Source: Peptostreptococcus anaerobius VPI 4330 = DSM 2949
GTDB taxonomy: Bacteria; Bacillota; Clostridia; Peptostreptococcales; Peptostreptococcaceae
Assembly: GCF_000381525.1 (NCBI RefSeq)
Contig: NZ_KB906612.1
Span: forward strand, 1 to 64,000
Reading direction: 5' to 3'
DNA length: 64,000 nt
Positions 56,100-64,000 of this stretch are shown here, in pieces. Made by a program: the position numbers and the translations under genes. The notes beneath the pieces were generated by a model. The model was not told the origin of the DNA and searched no databases. It worked only from the letters and a program-made list of their open reading frames with translations. How positions within the stretch are numbered: the stretch's first letter is position 1; every line of letters starts with the position of its first letter.

Positions 56100-56136
56100 G
56101 CAATATAAAACTAGCAAAATAATAAGAAAAATACTA

Positions 56137-56168
56137 GCCTGATTAGTTTACTAGTCGGGCTTTTATTA
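56137..56168 (+). terminator. attenuator hairpin between the binding-protein and permease genes
   Basis: GCCTGATTAG (56137-56146) pairs with CTAGTCGGGC (56151-56160) apart from one or two weak positions, followed by TTTTATT. It probably gives partial termination. Confidence 0.8.
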
Positions 56169-56182
56169 TACGAGGAGGTAGT

Positions 56183-57067
56183 ATGGAAAGTAAAAAAATA
56201 AATAAAATGATGCCATACATACTAATTGGTCCTGTGCTATTGATAATGCTGGCTCTTTATGTATACCCAATAGGTCTAGTATTTTTGGAGTCAGTTTCAA
56301 AGACATCTATCTTGACTGGACAAATGGATTTTGTAGGTCTTGATAACTTTAAGGCAGTACTAGGTGACAAGCTATTCAAGGACACTATGCTATTGACTCT
56401 TAAGTACACTATTATAACTGTTATTATAAAAATGGTGCTAGGATTTTTCATGGCTATGTTTTTGAACAGTGATATGTATTTTACCAAGACACTCAGGTTC
56501 TTATCCTTGCTACCTTGGGCTATACAACAGGTCAGTGTAGCAATAGTATGGAAGTGGATTTTGGACGGCAACTACGGATACTTGAACTATTATTTGATCA
56601 AGTTTGGAATTATAGAACACAATATAGTATGGTTATCAGATCCTGACATAGCATTTATATGTGCAGCATTTGTAGATGCATGGCTGGGTGTATCCCTTGT
56701 GTCAATGATATTCTTGTCAGGTCTTACATCAATAGATAGGTCATTATATGAGAGTGCCAAGATAGATGGCGCCAATATATTCCATAGGTTTAAATTTATA
56801 ACATTAGAAGAGATGAAAAAGCTGATTCTTGTGACAGGTCTTTTGGTTACTATATGGACCTTCAACTCATTCAATGTGATATTTGTACTGACAGGTGGTG
56901 GCCCAATGAGGTCTACAGAGACCATAGTGATCAGGATATACCAAGAAGCATTTTCTAGGTTTGACCTAGGTGCTAGTTCAGCCCTATCAGTAATAGTATT
57001 TACATTTTTGCTTATGATAACATTTATCTATATTAGACTCATAAGTAAAATGGACAAGGAGGCCTAA
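56183..57067 (+). CDS. sugar ABC transporter permease 1 (MalF-like)
   Basis: Permease of 294 residues with six helices. The EAA loop that contacts the ATPase is YESAKIDGANIFHRFKFITL near residue 190. It is followed without a gap by the second permease. AGGAGG lies upstream. It belongs to the CUT1 sugar importer class. Confidence 0.93.
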   Translation: MESKKINKMMPYILIGPVLLIMLALYVYPIGLVFLESVSKTSILTGQMDFVGLDNFKAVLGDKLFKDTMLLTLKYTIITVIIKMVLGFFMAMFLNSDMYFTKTLRFLSLLPWAIQQVSVAIVWKWILDGNYGYLNYYLIKFGIIEHNIVWLSDPDIAFICAAFVDAWLGVSLVSMIFLSGLTSIDRSLYESAKIDGANIFHRFKFITLEEMKKLILVTGLLVTIWTFNSFNVIFVLTGGGPMRSTETIVIRIYQEAFSRFDLGASSALSVIVFTFLLMITFIYIRLISKMDKEA

Positions 57068-57982
57068 ATGAAACATATAAAAGATAAGAGCTTGAAAACT
57101 AAAAATATAGGATACAATAGTTTTAAAAAGGGTTCAAGCTTTAACTACAAGAAGAGGTCTGATTGGTACAAGCTTATAAGGACACTTGTATATTTTGTCT
57201 TTGTAGCTCTACTCATATCTCCTATATTCATAATGCTAAATACATCCCTAAAGACCTACAATGATGTGACTGTATGGCCACCTACTTGGTTTGGTGGTCA
57301 ATTACAGTGGTCAAACTACTATGACATACTAGCAGGGGACAAGTCTATAGTAAGACCCCTTATAAACAGCCTTATAGTATCAATAGTACCAGCAATAGTG
57401 TGTGTAATACTGGGGACTTTTGCAGCCTATGGTGCCAATAGGTATAGGTTCAAATTCAAGAATTATTTTTTGATGATAATTGTAGTGACACAGATGTTTG
57501 CTGCAGTGGTGCTTGCCAACCCAATGAGTATTATATTTAGGGATATGGGAATCTTAAATACCCACCTGTCACTTATAATCGCCAACACTGCTGTGAGTCT
57601 ACCTATGACAGTATGGTTGATGTATTCATATATATCGTCTATACCAATAGATCTAGAAGAGGCAGCATGGATAGATGGGTGTTCAAGGGTCAAGGCAGTC
57701 AGGATAATATTGATGCCCCTACTAGCTCCGGGTATAATAACTGCTGGTCTCTTTGCCTTTATAGTTTCATGGGGAGACCTCTTGTTTGCCAATGCCTTTA
57801 TAGTTGATCCAGCTATGAAGACTATACCCCTAGCCTTGACAGATTTTCAGTCACTTTACAAGACTAGTTGGGAACTACAGACAGCAGCCAGTCTAGTTGC
57901 TACCCTACCTACATTTTTTATATTTATTTTGATACAGAAGCATATAGTCCAAGGTATTGCAAAGACTGGGGTCAAGGGTTAG
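57068..57982 (+). CDS. sugar ABC transporter permease 2 (MalG-like)
   Basis: Permease of 304 residues with six helices and a longer than usual basic N-terminal stretch (residues 1-30). The EAA loop is EEAAWIDGCSRVKAVRIIL. The ATG follows the preceding TAA directly. No ATPase gene is nearby, so the importer probably shares an MsmX-type ATPase encoded elsewhere. Confidence 0.93.
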   Translation: MKHIKDKSLKTKNIGYNSFKKGSSFNYKKRSDWYKLIRTLVYFVFVALLISPIFIMLNTSLKTYNDVTVWPPTWFGGQLQWSNYYDILAGDKSIVRPLINSLIVSIVPAIVCVILGTFAAYGANRYRFKFKNYFLMIIVVTQMFAAVVLANPMSIIFRDMGILNTHLSLIIANTAVSLPMTVWLMYSYISSIPIDLEEAAWIDGCSRVKAVRIILMPLLAPGIITAGLFAFIVSWGDLLFANAFIVDPAMKTIPLALTDFQSLYKTSWELQTAASLVATLPTFFIFILIQKHIVQGIAKTGVKG

Positions 57983-58155
57983 GGTGTTGCTATAAATAAC
58001 CTCGGTTATAATTGTTATAATAAAATTTTATCAGATACTTGTTTAAAACAAAAACTTGTGGGGTAATATAGTACTAGCATTAAATGGTTGTGTAGAGAAA
58101 TGCTTTTCACACCAAATAAGCTTTAACTAAAAAATAAAAATTTTGGAGGATACTT

Positions 58156-59496
58156 ATGAGCAAAATAGTAGTAGTAGGAGCAAACCACGCTGGTACAGCG
58201 GCAGTTAAGACATTATTAGGTAACTATGCAGACAAACATGAAGTTGTTGTATATGACAGAAACAACAATATTTCATTCCTTGGATGTGGTATGGCACTTT
58301 GGATTGGTAACCAGATATCTAAGCCAGATGGTCTATTCTACGCTGACAAGGCTTCTCTAGAAGCTATGGGAGCTAAGGTAACAATGGAAGCTGAGGTATA
58401 TAAGGTAGATTACGATCAGAAGAAGGTATTTGTAAAATTAAATGATGGAACAGAAGTTGAAGAGTCATATGACAAGTTAATACTTGCAACTGGTTCTCTT
58501 CCAATAATACCAAACATACCTGGTAAGGACTTAGAAAATGTACAGCAGGTTAAGTTATACCAGAATGCTGCTGAAGTAATAGAAAAGATAAAGAATCCAG
58601 AAATAAAGAATATAACAGTTGTTGGTGCAGGTTATATAGGTGTTGAATTAGCAGAAGCATTTGAAAGACATGGCAAGAACGTAACTATGATTGATATAGC
58701 TGATACTTGTCTTCCAGCATACTATGACGAGCCATTCACTAGCATGATGAAGGAAAACCTAGCTAAGCACAACATAAACCTTGAGTTTGGCCAGATGGTT
58801 AAGGAACTAAAGGGCAAGGATGGTAAGGTTTGTACAGTTGTTACAGACAAGAAGGAAATACCAGCAGAAATGGTAATTCTATCAATAGGATTTAGACCAA
58901 ATAACGCTCTTGGTAAAGAATCATTAGAGCTATTTAGAAATGGTTCATACCTAGTAAACAAGAAGCAGGAAACTAGCATGAAGGATGTATATGCTATAGG
59001 TGACTGTGCTACTGTATACGATAATGCAATAGACAATACAAACTACATTGCACTTGCTACAAACGCAGTTAGAAGTGGTATCGTAGCAGCTCACAATGCA
59101 GCAGGTACAGAAATAGAATCAATAGGTGTACAGGGATCAAATGGTATCTGTATATATGACCTAAAGATGGTATCAACTGGTATAACAGTTGGTAAGGCTG
59201 AAAAGCTTGGAATAGAAGTAGAATACACTGACTTTGAAGATACACAGAAGCCAGGATTTATAGAAACTACTAACCCAGACGTTAAGTTGAGAATAATATA
59301 TGACAAGAAGACTAGAGTAGTACTAGGTGCTCAGATGGCATCAGAATACGATATGTCAATGGGTATCCACATGTTCTCACTAGCAATTCAGGAAAAGGTA
59401 ACAATAGACAGAATAGCTCTTCTAGACATCTTCTTCCTACCACACTTCAACCAGCCATATAACTACATTACAATGGCAGCTCTAGGAGCTAAATAA
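58156..59496 (+). CDS. nox: NADH oxidase, CoA-disulfide-reductase family (water-forming type)
   Basis: Flavoprotein of 446 residues. The FAD motif is [13 protein letters not shown] (residues 5-17), and the single redox cysteine is Cys44 in [10 protein letters not shown], as in Nox enzymes that reduce oxygen to water. The NADH motif is [15 protein letters not shown] near residue 155, and the second FAD motif is AIGDCATV near residue 280. Codon bias is strong, so expression is probably high; in an anaerobe this gives protection from oxygen. GGAGG lies upstream of the ATG. Confidence 0.94.
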   Translation: MSKIVVVGANHAGTAAVKTLLGNYADKHEVVVYDRNNNISFLGCGMALWIGNQISKPDGLFYADKASLEAMGAKVTMEAEVYKVDYDQKKVFVKLNDGTEVEESYDKLILATGSLPIIPNIPGKDLENVQQVKLYQNAAEVIEKIKNPEIKNITVVGAGYIGVELAEAFERHGKNVTMIDIADTCLPAYYDEPFTSMMKENLAKHNINLEFGQMVKELKGKDGKVCTVVTDKKEIPAEMVILSIGFRPNNALGKESLELFRNGSYLVNKKQETSMKDVYAIGDCATVYDNAIDNTNYIALATNAVRSGIVAAHNAAGTEIESIGVQGSNGICIYDLKMVSTGITVGKAEKLGIEVEYTDFEDTQKPGFIETTNPDVKLRIIYDKKTRVVLGAQMASEYDMSMGIHMFSLAIQEKVTIDRIALLDIFFLPHFNQPYNYITMAALGAK

Positions 59497-59513
59497 TAGA
59501 TATATCAACGTGT

Positions 59514-59541
59514 AAAGGGAGTCTCTAGAGACTCCCTTTTT
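59514..59541 (+). terminator. intrinsic terminator after nox
   Basis: AAAGGGAGTCTCT (59514-59526) is the exact reverse complement of AGAGACTCCCTTT (59527-59539), followed by TT. It is a perfect 13-bp stem. Confidence 0.95.
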
Positions 59542-59607
59542 ACCGTCTATTTTCAAGGGTTATTGGGGCTAAAAGTTTGACGTACATGATTTTTTTCTTC
59601 ATTAATA

Positions 59608-59679
59608 TAGGTAATTGATAAGTGCAGGACTTGTTGACTGGATTAGGTAATTGATCAGTGCAGGACTTGTCGACTGGAT
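59608..59679 (+). repeat. 36-base tandem duplication
   Basis: Units 59608-59643 and 59644-59679 share TAGGTAATTGAT and AGTGCAGGACTTGT with two differences. They lie in a 400-base gap without genes between nox and the DUF1659 gene, which also holds the terminator at 59514 and a hairpin near 59714. Confidence 0.88.
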
Positions 59680-59713
59680 ATTGAGCTTTAAGGCACCATT
59701 TGCTATGCAACTT

Positions 59714-59764
59714 AAATGAGTGATGATAGGGTTATTCTGATAACCTTGTTATCACTCATTTTTA
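59714..59764 (+). terminator. terminator-like hairpin in the nox-DUF1659 gap
   Basis: AAATGAGTGAT and ATCACTCATTT pair, with GGTTAT/ATAACC inside the loop, and are followed by T. There is no gene directly in front of it, so a short transcript might start after nox. Confidence 0.65.
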
Positions 59765-59899
59765 ATAGGCTAAAAAAACTAAAAATTCCAAATTGTATGT
59801 TTATAGATATATATGCTTATGGGTTAGAATGGTCTTGTAGGAAAGAGCTAGTCCTACAGATCCGGATCAATAGCAAATAATATTTAGGAGGAAAAGTAA

Positions 59900-60106
59900 A
59901 TGGCAGCAATCGAAAAGACAAGTTTGAAACTAAGACTAGAAAACGGAGTAGACAAGAACAACAAGAAAAAGTATGCAACAGTAGTGGTCAATAGGATAAA
60001 CCCACAGGTAGGAGTAGAAGACCTACAGGCTATAGGTAGGGCAGTAGCTGGACTACAGACACTCAACCTTGTGGATATGTCTAGGGTAGAGACAAAGGCA
60101 ATATAG
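59900..60106 (+). CDS. DUF1659 family small protein
   Basis: Basic protein of 68 residues, [20 protein letters not shown] onward, with VNPQ-like RINPQVGVEDLQAIGRAV typical of DUF1659. No function is known for the family. AGGAGG lies 8 bases before the ATG. It is first of three small genes (DUF1659, DUF2922, YvrJ) that occur together in many Firmicutes. Confidence 0.88.
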   Translation: MAAIEKTSLKLRLENGVDKNNKKKYATVVVNRINPQVGVEDLQAIGRAVAGLQTLNLVDMSRVETKAI

Positions 60107-60149
60107 CTAGTATTTAACAAACTATTCGTAAAAAGAGAGGAGAATAACA

Positions 60150-60380
60150 ATGACAAAGGAAAAGTATTTAGTATTTTATTTTAAGAACGAGGACAAGGTA
60201 CAGACATCTATGACACTACACAGGGTTAGAGAGGACGTATCAGAGGCCAATGTAAAGGCAGTGATGGACCTAATGGTTGAGAAAAAGGCACTGATAGTCA
60301 AGGGCAAGCCAATAGTAGAGGCTGTATCAGCAAGACTGGTCGATACATCAATAGAGGCTATGGATTTAATCATAGAATAG
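60150..60380 (+). CDS. DUF2922 family small protein
   Basis: Protein of 76 residues matching DUF2922, MTKEKYLVFYFKNEDKVQTS onward, ending VSARLVDTSIEAMDLIIE. It follows the DUF1659 gene by 43 bases with GAGAGGAG upstream. Function unknown. Confidence 0.87.
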   Translation: MTKEKYLVFYFKNEDKVQTSMTLHRVREDVSEANVKAVMDLMVEKKALIVKGKPIVEAVSARLVDTSIEAMDLIIE

Positions 60381-60383
60381 TGA

Positions 60384-60539
60384 TTGCAAGATCAAGTCAT
60401 ACAACTAGTACAGAACGTAGGATTTCCGATAGCTATGTCTGTATACCTACTAGTCAGGATGGAGAATAAGATCGACCAGCTAGCAGATAGTATAAAATCA
60501 CTGACAAGGGCTATAGAGACTAGTCTAGCAAGAAATTAA
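60384..60539 (+). CDS. YvrJ family small membrane protein
   Basis: A 51-residue frame from TTG at 60384 reads MQDQVIQLVQNVGFPIAMSV, then YLLVRMENKIDQL, and ends SLARN. This is the YvrJ pattern of one membrane helix with NVGFPIA and YLLVRME. It follows the DUF2922 stop by 3 bases. The ribosome binding site is weak and lies in the preceding gene, so coupling is likely. Function unknown; in Bacillus yvrJ lies near the SigO regulatory genes. Confidence 0.8.
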   Translation: MQDQVIQLVQNVGFPIAMSVYLLVRMENKIDQLADSIKSLTRAIETSLARN

Positions 60540-60665
60540 GTCGAATGATGAATATAATTACTATATTAAAAAAGAAACAAGTAAAAATAGGCAAATAGTA
60601 TGTTTTATTAATGTAAGAATGAATATTATCATAATAAAATAAAGTTGTCAATAAAAAAATTTTAT

Positions 60666-60703
60666 AAAGGGACTAGGCTGGAACTACCGGCCTAGATCTC
60701 TTT
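60666..60703 (+). other. hairpin in the 355-base gap after YvrJ
   Basis: CTAGGC (60673-60678) pairs with GCCTAG (60690-60695), extended by AAAG/CTTT. No T run follows on the plus strand, so it is not a standard terminator. Nothing else gene-like is seen between 60540 and 60894. Confidence 0.55.
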
Positions 60704-60894
60704 AAAAAGTCAAAAACCTTAAAAAAAATAACAAATGTTGCATTTTGGTTTAATAATATTTAGAGATTTTGCAAAGGCAAAACATTAGAAAACAAGTTAT
60801 TTCACTAACCATGGTGACAGGTTGGATTTTATGTGATAAATTATAGTTGTTGGGAAGAGTAAATACCCCAAAAAGTATAAATAGGAGGTAACTT

Positions 60895-61797
60895 ATGAAC
60901 TTCGATGATCGAATCGGCGAACTTATGAGTATAATGTCAAGAGAACAAGATTTGATTAATTACCAAGTATTAAGAGAAAGTGTATTTAAAACGAGGCTGG
61001 ACAAGAGGATATTTGTCAGTAGCAGACCAGGATTGCACAATGTGATTAATAAGATCAATTCAGAGTATCTGATAATACAGGCACATGAGGAGCCGGACTC
61101 GATCAACCAGGACGGAAGCTACACAGATGATCTGTCAAAGGAAGACCTAGAGAAGGCCTTGGTAGACCTAGCCAAGCAATATATAGATAGCGAGTACCTA
61201 TGTCTATCTATGGCACTGAGGATGTCTAACAGGACCACACAAGAGAACATAGATGATATGGTCGAGTTGGCTGATGAACATAGGGGAGAACAGGTCAAAA
61301 TAGAAAGCCTCAAATCGATGCGTAGTGGCCTACTGAGCTTGGTGGTCGATATATTTATCAATATGTATGGCTATAGCAACAAGGAGATAGAGATTCTCAC
61401 AGGCTATAGTAATGAGTATGTTAGAATATTGGGAGGTGCAGGTTGCGAAATGGATATAGTGAACAGGTTCTTTTATATGTTAAAAAAGCTATTGAAGGAC
61501 AAGATTAGGATGTCTATGGACTATATAATAGAGTACCAGTGTGGATATATATTTTTAAGAGAGAGCCACCAGAGTAGGTATTTTATAGTACTAAGAGAGC
61601 TTGAACCAAAGAAACTATATGAACTAGGCAAGATACCAGAGGACGTGTTAGACAAGGTATTTGACTGTTTCATGGAGATAAGCGAATCCAAAAAAGATAA
61701 TCCTGAGACAAATCTAAAAACAGATAGTCTAAGGGCAAAAGCAGATGCGATAATACAGAGCAACCTATCAGAACGTAAAAAGATAGGGAAAAGATAA
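60895..61797 (+). CDS. unrecognised 300-residue protein, possible regulator
   Basis: Soluble protein of 300 residues starting MNFDDRIGELMSIMSREQDL. I recognise no family. Residues 160-185 read GYSNKEIEILTGYSNEYVRI, resembling the helix-turn-helix of sigma-region-4 or LuxR-type DNA-binding domains, and would fit a regulator of the small-protein cluster or of the S-layer gene behind it. The tail is basic and ends KKIGKR. AGGAGG lies upstream of the ATG. A lysine-codon repeat follows the stop. Confidence 0.6.
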   Translation: MNFDDRIGELMSIMSREQDLINYQVLRESVFKTRLDKRIFVSSRPGLHNVINKINSEYLIIQAHEEPDSINQDGSYTDDLSKEDLEKALVDLAKQYIDSEYLCLSMALRMSNRTTQENIDDMVELADEHRGEQVKIESLKSMRSGLLSLVVDIFINMYGYSNKEIEILTGYSNEYVRILGGAGCEMDIVNRFFYMLKKLLKDKIRMSMDYIIEYQCGYIFLRESHQSRYFIVLRELEPKKLYELGKIPEDVLDKVFDCFMEISESKKDNPETNLKTDSLRAKADAIIQSNLSERKKIGKR

Positions 61798-61800
61798 GAA

Positions 61801-61872
61801 GTCAAAAGAAAAAAGTCAAAAGCAAAAAAGTTAAAAGCAAAAAGTCAAAAGCAAAAAAGTCAAAAGTAAAAT
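61801..61872 (+). repeat. short tandem repeat of 14-15 bases, five copies
   Basis: GTCAAAAGCAAAAA-type units repeat five times from just after the stop of the 300-residue gene, with copies of 14 and 15 bases, so the reading frame is not kept. Confidence 0.85.
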
Positions 61873-61966
61873 AAAATTATTGATAGTATATACTCATTCC
61901 AACACGGTAAAAGGTTACATAAAATAAAAAAATGTAACATTTGTCAATATGAACCTTATTACCCCT

Positions 61967-61994
61967 ACCCCCTCCTTACTGTGAGGGGGTTTGT
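61967..61994 (+). terminator. intrinsic terminator before the S-layer promoters
   Basis: ACCCCCTC (61967-61974) pairs with GAGGGGGT (61983-61990), followed by TTTG. It isolates the S-layer gene from upstream transcription. Confidence 0.85.
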
Positions 61995-62041
61995 AATTTA
62001 TTAAACAAATAGTTAAAACTAGCCCAAAATGAATAAACAGC

Positions 62042-62070
62042 TTGTAATACTTGCGCAAATATACTATAAT
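62042..62070 (+). promoter_or_regulatory. upstream promoter of the S-layer-like gene
   Basis: TTGTAA (62042-62047) and TATAAT (62065-62070) are 17 bases apart. Confidence 0.6.
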
Positions 62071-62115
62071 GGACAGAGAAATACATAAAAAAACAGACAA
62101 ATTTCAAAAAAAGAC

Positions 62116-62144
62116 TTGATAAAATTACAAAATTGTAATATTAT
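62116..62144 (+). promoter_or_regulatory. downstream promoter of the S-layer-like gene with a palindrome in the spacer
   Basis: TTGATA (62116-62121) and TATTAT (62139-62144) are 17 bases apart. The palindrome ATTACAA-AA-TTGTAAT (62124-62139) fills the spacer and could be an operator. A related inverted repeat, GTTACAT...ATGTAAC, lies at 61915-61938. Confidence 0.6.
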
Positions 62145-62159
62145 TATAGTGTGAGAAAG

Positions 62160-62184
62160 AAATAGTGACCAGTGGTCACTATTT
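62160..62184 (+). other. 5' stem-loop in the S-layer-like leader
   Basis: AAATAGTGACC (62160-62170) pairs perfectly with GGTCACTATTT (62174-62184) around a 3-base loop. It starts about 10 bases after the predicted transcription start and has no T run. Such 5' hairpins protect abundant mRNAs from RNase Y-type decay. Confidence 0.7.
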
Positions 62185-62233
62185 GTTAAATAATGGAATG
62201 TAATTGAATAATATGTTGGGAGGAATTATAAAA

Positions 62234-64000
62234 ATGAAGAAACAAATAGCTGTTTTAATGGCTGCTGCTACTGCTGTAACAACTGTAGCTCCAGCAATAG
62301 CAAATGCTGCTGTGAATGAACATTTAGAAGTATCTGCTGATACAGTGTCTGCTAAAATAAAGGAAGCTTTAGGTAAGCAGTACAAGGTTACAAATAATGA
62401 AGGTATAGGTGGAGATGACTACAAAAAGACTGATGACATAGAGGATTATCAGAAATCTCAGTATTTAGTTGTATTATCAGTTAAAGATGAAGTAAAAGAT
62501 CTGGAATCAAATGGTCTATTAAAGGATAAGGAAGCTGGTAGAAAATTAGATTATACTCAGTTTATCAATGATTCAAATGTAAAGAAAGTTCAGGGTGGTC
62601 ATGAGTACATAGTGACTGATGCTGCGAAGGCTTCTTATTTAATAGAAAAGTTGGTTATTAACAATAAGGAAGCAATTGTATCAATAGTTGACAAGGGAGC
62701 TACTAAAGATGGCGAAGCAGTTGAAATTACAACTGATAAGCTAATAACGAAAGATGCAAATGATCAAAAGACTGAACAGAAAATTGATGATGTTGCTAAT
62801 TTCCTAGCTAAGTTTGTTAAGGTTGACGAAACTAACAATAATAAGGATGACAAAAACAATAAGGCTGGATTCGTAAAAGAATTAAAGGTTAATGATAAAG
62901 TATGGACTGTTGCCAAAGCATCATACGATGCTGCTGATGATGTTAAAAAGATTGAAGCAAAATTAACAAGTGGTGCTGTAGTTAAGCTTGAGCTAGGTGA
63001 TAAGGCAATTGATCTTCATGATGTTGTGACAGATAAGACTGAACTTAATGTTACTGATAAAGATGGTAACCGTTTAGAAGGAATAGAACAGTCAGCTTAT
63101 GATAAGGTTACTGGATTTAAAAATCTTACTAGTGAAGATGGTAAGAGAACTCAGATAGATGTTCCGACTGGTGACACAGAAGTTTATGTGTTAAAGGATA
63201 TCGTGACTAAGGAAGTTAAGTTAGAAGATGTGTTTACTAAAGATGGTGGCTATACTAAGGAAGGTGCAGACTTTGTAAATAAGTTGAAAAATGCTGCAAA
63301 GGGAGATGGTATATTTAACCATGAAGGTACTAGCTACAAGGCTGATAAATTATCAGAGAATTTGAAGAAAGCGAAAATTGTTAATAGAGATGGTAAATTT
63401 GCACTTGAGTTTACTGTTGATGCAGAAGATGCAAATGATGCTACAAGAAAGATTAACCTAAAGATAGCTCTTACTGGTAAAAATGCAACAGACCTTCAGG
63501 TTGTTAAGAATGATTTACTTACTCCAGAAGATGTAGTTGTAGGTAAGTTTACTAAGTTAATTGGTGCAAATAGATACGAAACAGCTATTGAAGTATCAAA
63601 GGAAAGCTTTAAGGATGGTGAAGCTAAGTCAGTTGTAATAGTTGGTGGAAACTCTGTTATAGATGGTCTATCAGCGGCTCCTCTTGCATCATCTGTTAAT
63701 GCTCCGATTCTATTAGCTGATAAGAATGGATTAAGCAGTAATACTCTTGCAGAAATAGAGAGAGCTTGCGGTAAACTTTACAATAAGACTGTTTATATAG
63801 TTGGTGGCGAGTCTTCTGTTCCTGCATCTGTTAAAAAACAGTTAATGGAAAAATATCCAAATGTAGTAGTTGAGAGACTTGCTGGTGCAAATAGATTTGA
63901 TACATCACTAAGCGTAGCAAAGAAGTTAAAAAATCATATGGAATCAAGTGTGTTTGCAGTAGGCGGTGATGGTGCGGCTGATGCTATGTCTATAGCTCCA
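62234..64000 (+). CDS. S-layer-like cell-wall protein with CWB2 repeats, right end missing
   Basis: Secreted protein, 589 residues visible and open to the window edge. The signal peptide MKKQIAVLMAAATAVTTVAP with cleavage probably after ANA (residue 25) starts it. Residues 26-435 are a lysine/aspartate-rich region with no known domain, likely the exposed S-layer or adhesin part. From about residue 438 cell-wall-binding-2 repeats begin (KLIGANRYETAIEVSK, VVIVGGNSVIDGLSAAPLAS, then RLAGANRFDTSLSVAKK), which anchor clostridial proteins to wall polymer. C. difficile SlpA has this class of repeat. GGGAGGA lies 10 bases before the ATG. Two promoters and a 5' hairpin suggest high expression. Confidence 0.9.
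   Translation, partial: MKKQIAVLMAAATAVTTVAPAIANAAVNEHLEVSADTVSAKIKEALGKQYKVTNNEGIGGDDYKKTDDIEDYQKSQYLVVLSVKDEVKDLESNGLLKDKEAGRKLDYTQFINDSNVKKVQGGHEYIVTDAAKASYLIEKLVINNKEAIVSIVDKGATKDGEAVEITTDKLITKDANDQKTEQKIDDVANFLAKFVKVDETNNNKDDKNNKAGFVKELKVNDKVWTVAKASYDAADDVKKIEAKLTSGAVVKLELGDKAIDLHDVVTDKTELNVTDKDGNRLEGIEQSAYDKVTGFKNLTSEDGKRTQIDVPTGDTEVYVLKDIVTKEVKLEDVFTKDGGYTKEGADFVNKLKNAAKGDGIFNHEGTSYKADKLSENLKKAKIVNRDGKFALEFTVDAEDANDATRKINLKIALTGKNATDLQVVKNDLLTPEDVVVGKFTKLIGANRYETAIEVSKESFKDGEAKSVVIVGGNSVIDGLSAAPLASSVNAPILLADKNGLSSNTLAEIERACGKLYNKTVYIVGGESSVPASVKKQLMEKYPNVVVERLAGANRFDTSLSVAKKLKNHMESSVFAVGGDGAADAMSIAP

Noticed and set aside
58030-58060. Rex operator before nox
   Set aside because: TTGTTTAAAACAA is palindromic, but does not fit the Rex pattern TTGTTAA-N4-TTAACAA.
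61801-61872. CRISPR-like repeats
   Set aside because: Units of 14-15 bases are directly adjacent with no spacers; this is a simple tandem repeat. The other repeats (18957, 39341, 50778, 59608) are also spacerless tandem copies.

Overview
ORGANISM. The window is AT-rich with strong Shine-Dalgarno sequences and many GTG/TTG starts. It has a CIRCE-controlled hrcA-grpE-dnaK-dnaJ operon, LexA boxes of the GAAC-N4-GTTY type, pyruvate phosphate dikinase with its CcpN/PDRP regulators, and at the right edge a secreted protein with cell-wall-binding-2 repeats of the kind found in Clostridioides difficile S-layer proteins. This points to an anaerobic Firmicute of the Peptostreptococcaceae, plausibly Peptostreptococcus; the genus is an inference. 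LAYOUT. 1-314: end of an IS3-family insertion sequence. 468-6544: a YitT-type membrane protein and the class I heat-shock operon. 6643-14879: an acyltransferase, exonuclease III and a translation/modification run (prmA, rsmE, mtaB, a YbjQ-family gene, a HIT protein, rpsU, yqeY). An IS200/IS605-type tnpB element sits exactly at the start of the YbjQ gene. 14930-17200: a decayed accessory island with a Doc/Fic toxin plus a 48-residue partner, a broken S24 repressor relic, and a tandem array of toxin-tail-like fragments alternating with two kinds of small acidic, immunity-like genes. 17250-24719: a TetR-controlled membrane protein, a GntR/ABC-transporter operon and a TDT-family transporter. 24843-34707: housekeeping genes (hpf, phoH, ybeY, a DgkA-PAP2 fusion, era, mgtE, recO, glyQ, glyS). 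34996-39144: ccpN, the PPDK regulatory protein and ppdK. 39467-41575: small membrane proteins and a nucleotidyltransferase. 41807-50680: M16 protease, FtsK, RimO, PgsA, RecA and RNase Y. 50888-52669: a UvrD-like helicase with a degenerate Walker B. 52804-57982: a DUF4091 protein divergent from a sugar ABC importer that lacks an ATPase. 58156-59496: NADH oxidase. 59900-61797: DUF1659/DUF2922/YvrJ genes and an unrecognised 300-residue protein. 62234-64000: the truncated S-layer-like gene. HOW THE GENES WORK TOGETHER. Most of the window is conserved core: protein folding, rRNA/tRNA/ribosomal-protein modification, ribosome biogenesis and hibernation, phospholipid synthesis, recombination and gluconeogenic control. 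The parts most likely to hold something undescribed are the toxin-tail/immunity-like array at 15.87-17.19 kb, the tnpB insertion that takes over a gene start, the TetR-controlled DUF2871-like membrane protein, the helicase with altered Walker B, and the small-protein cluster beside the S-layer gene. No rRNA, tRNA or CRISPR array was seen.
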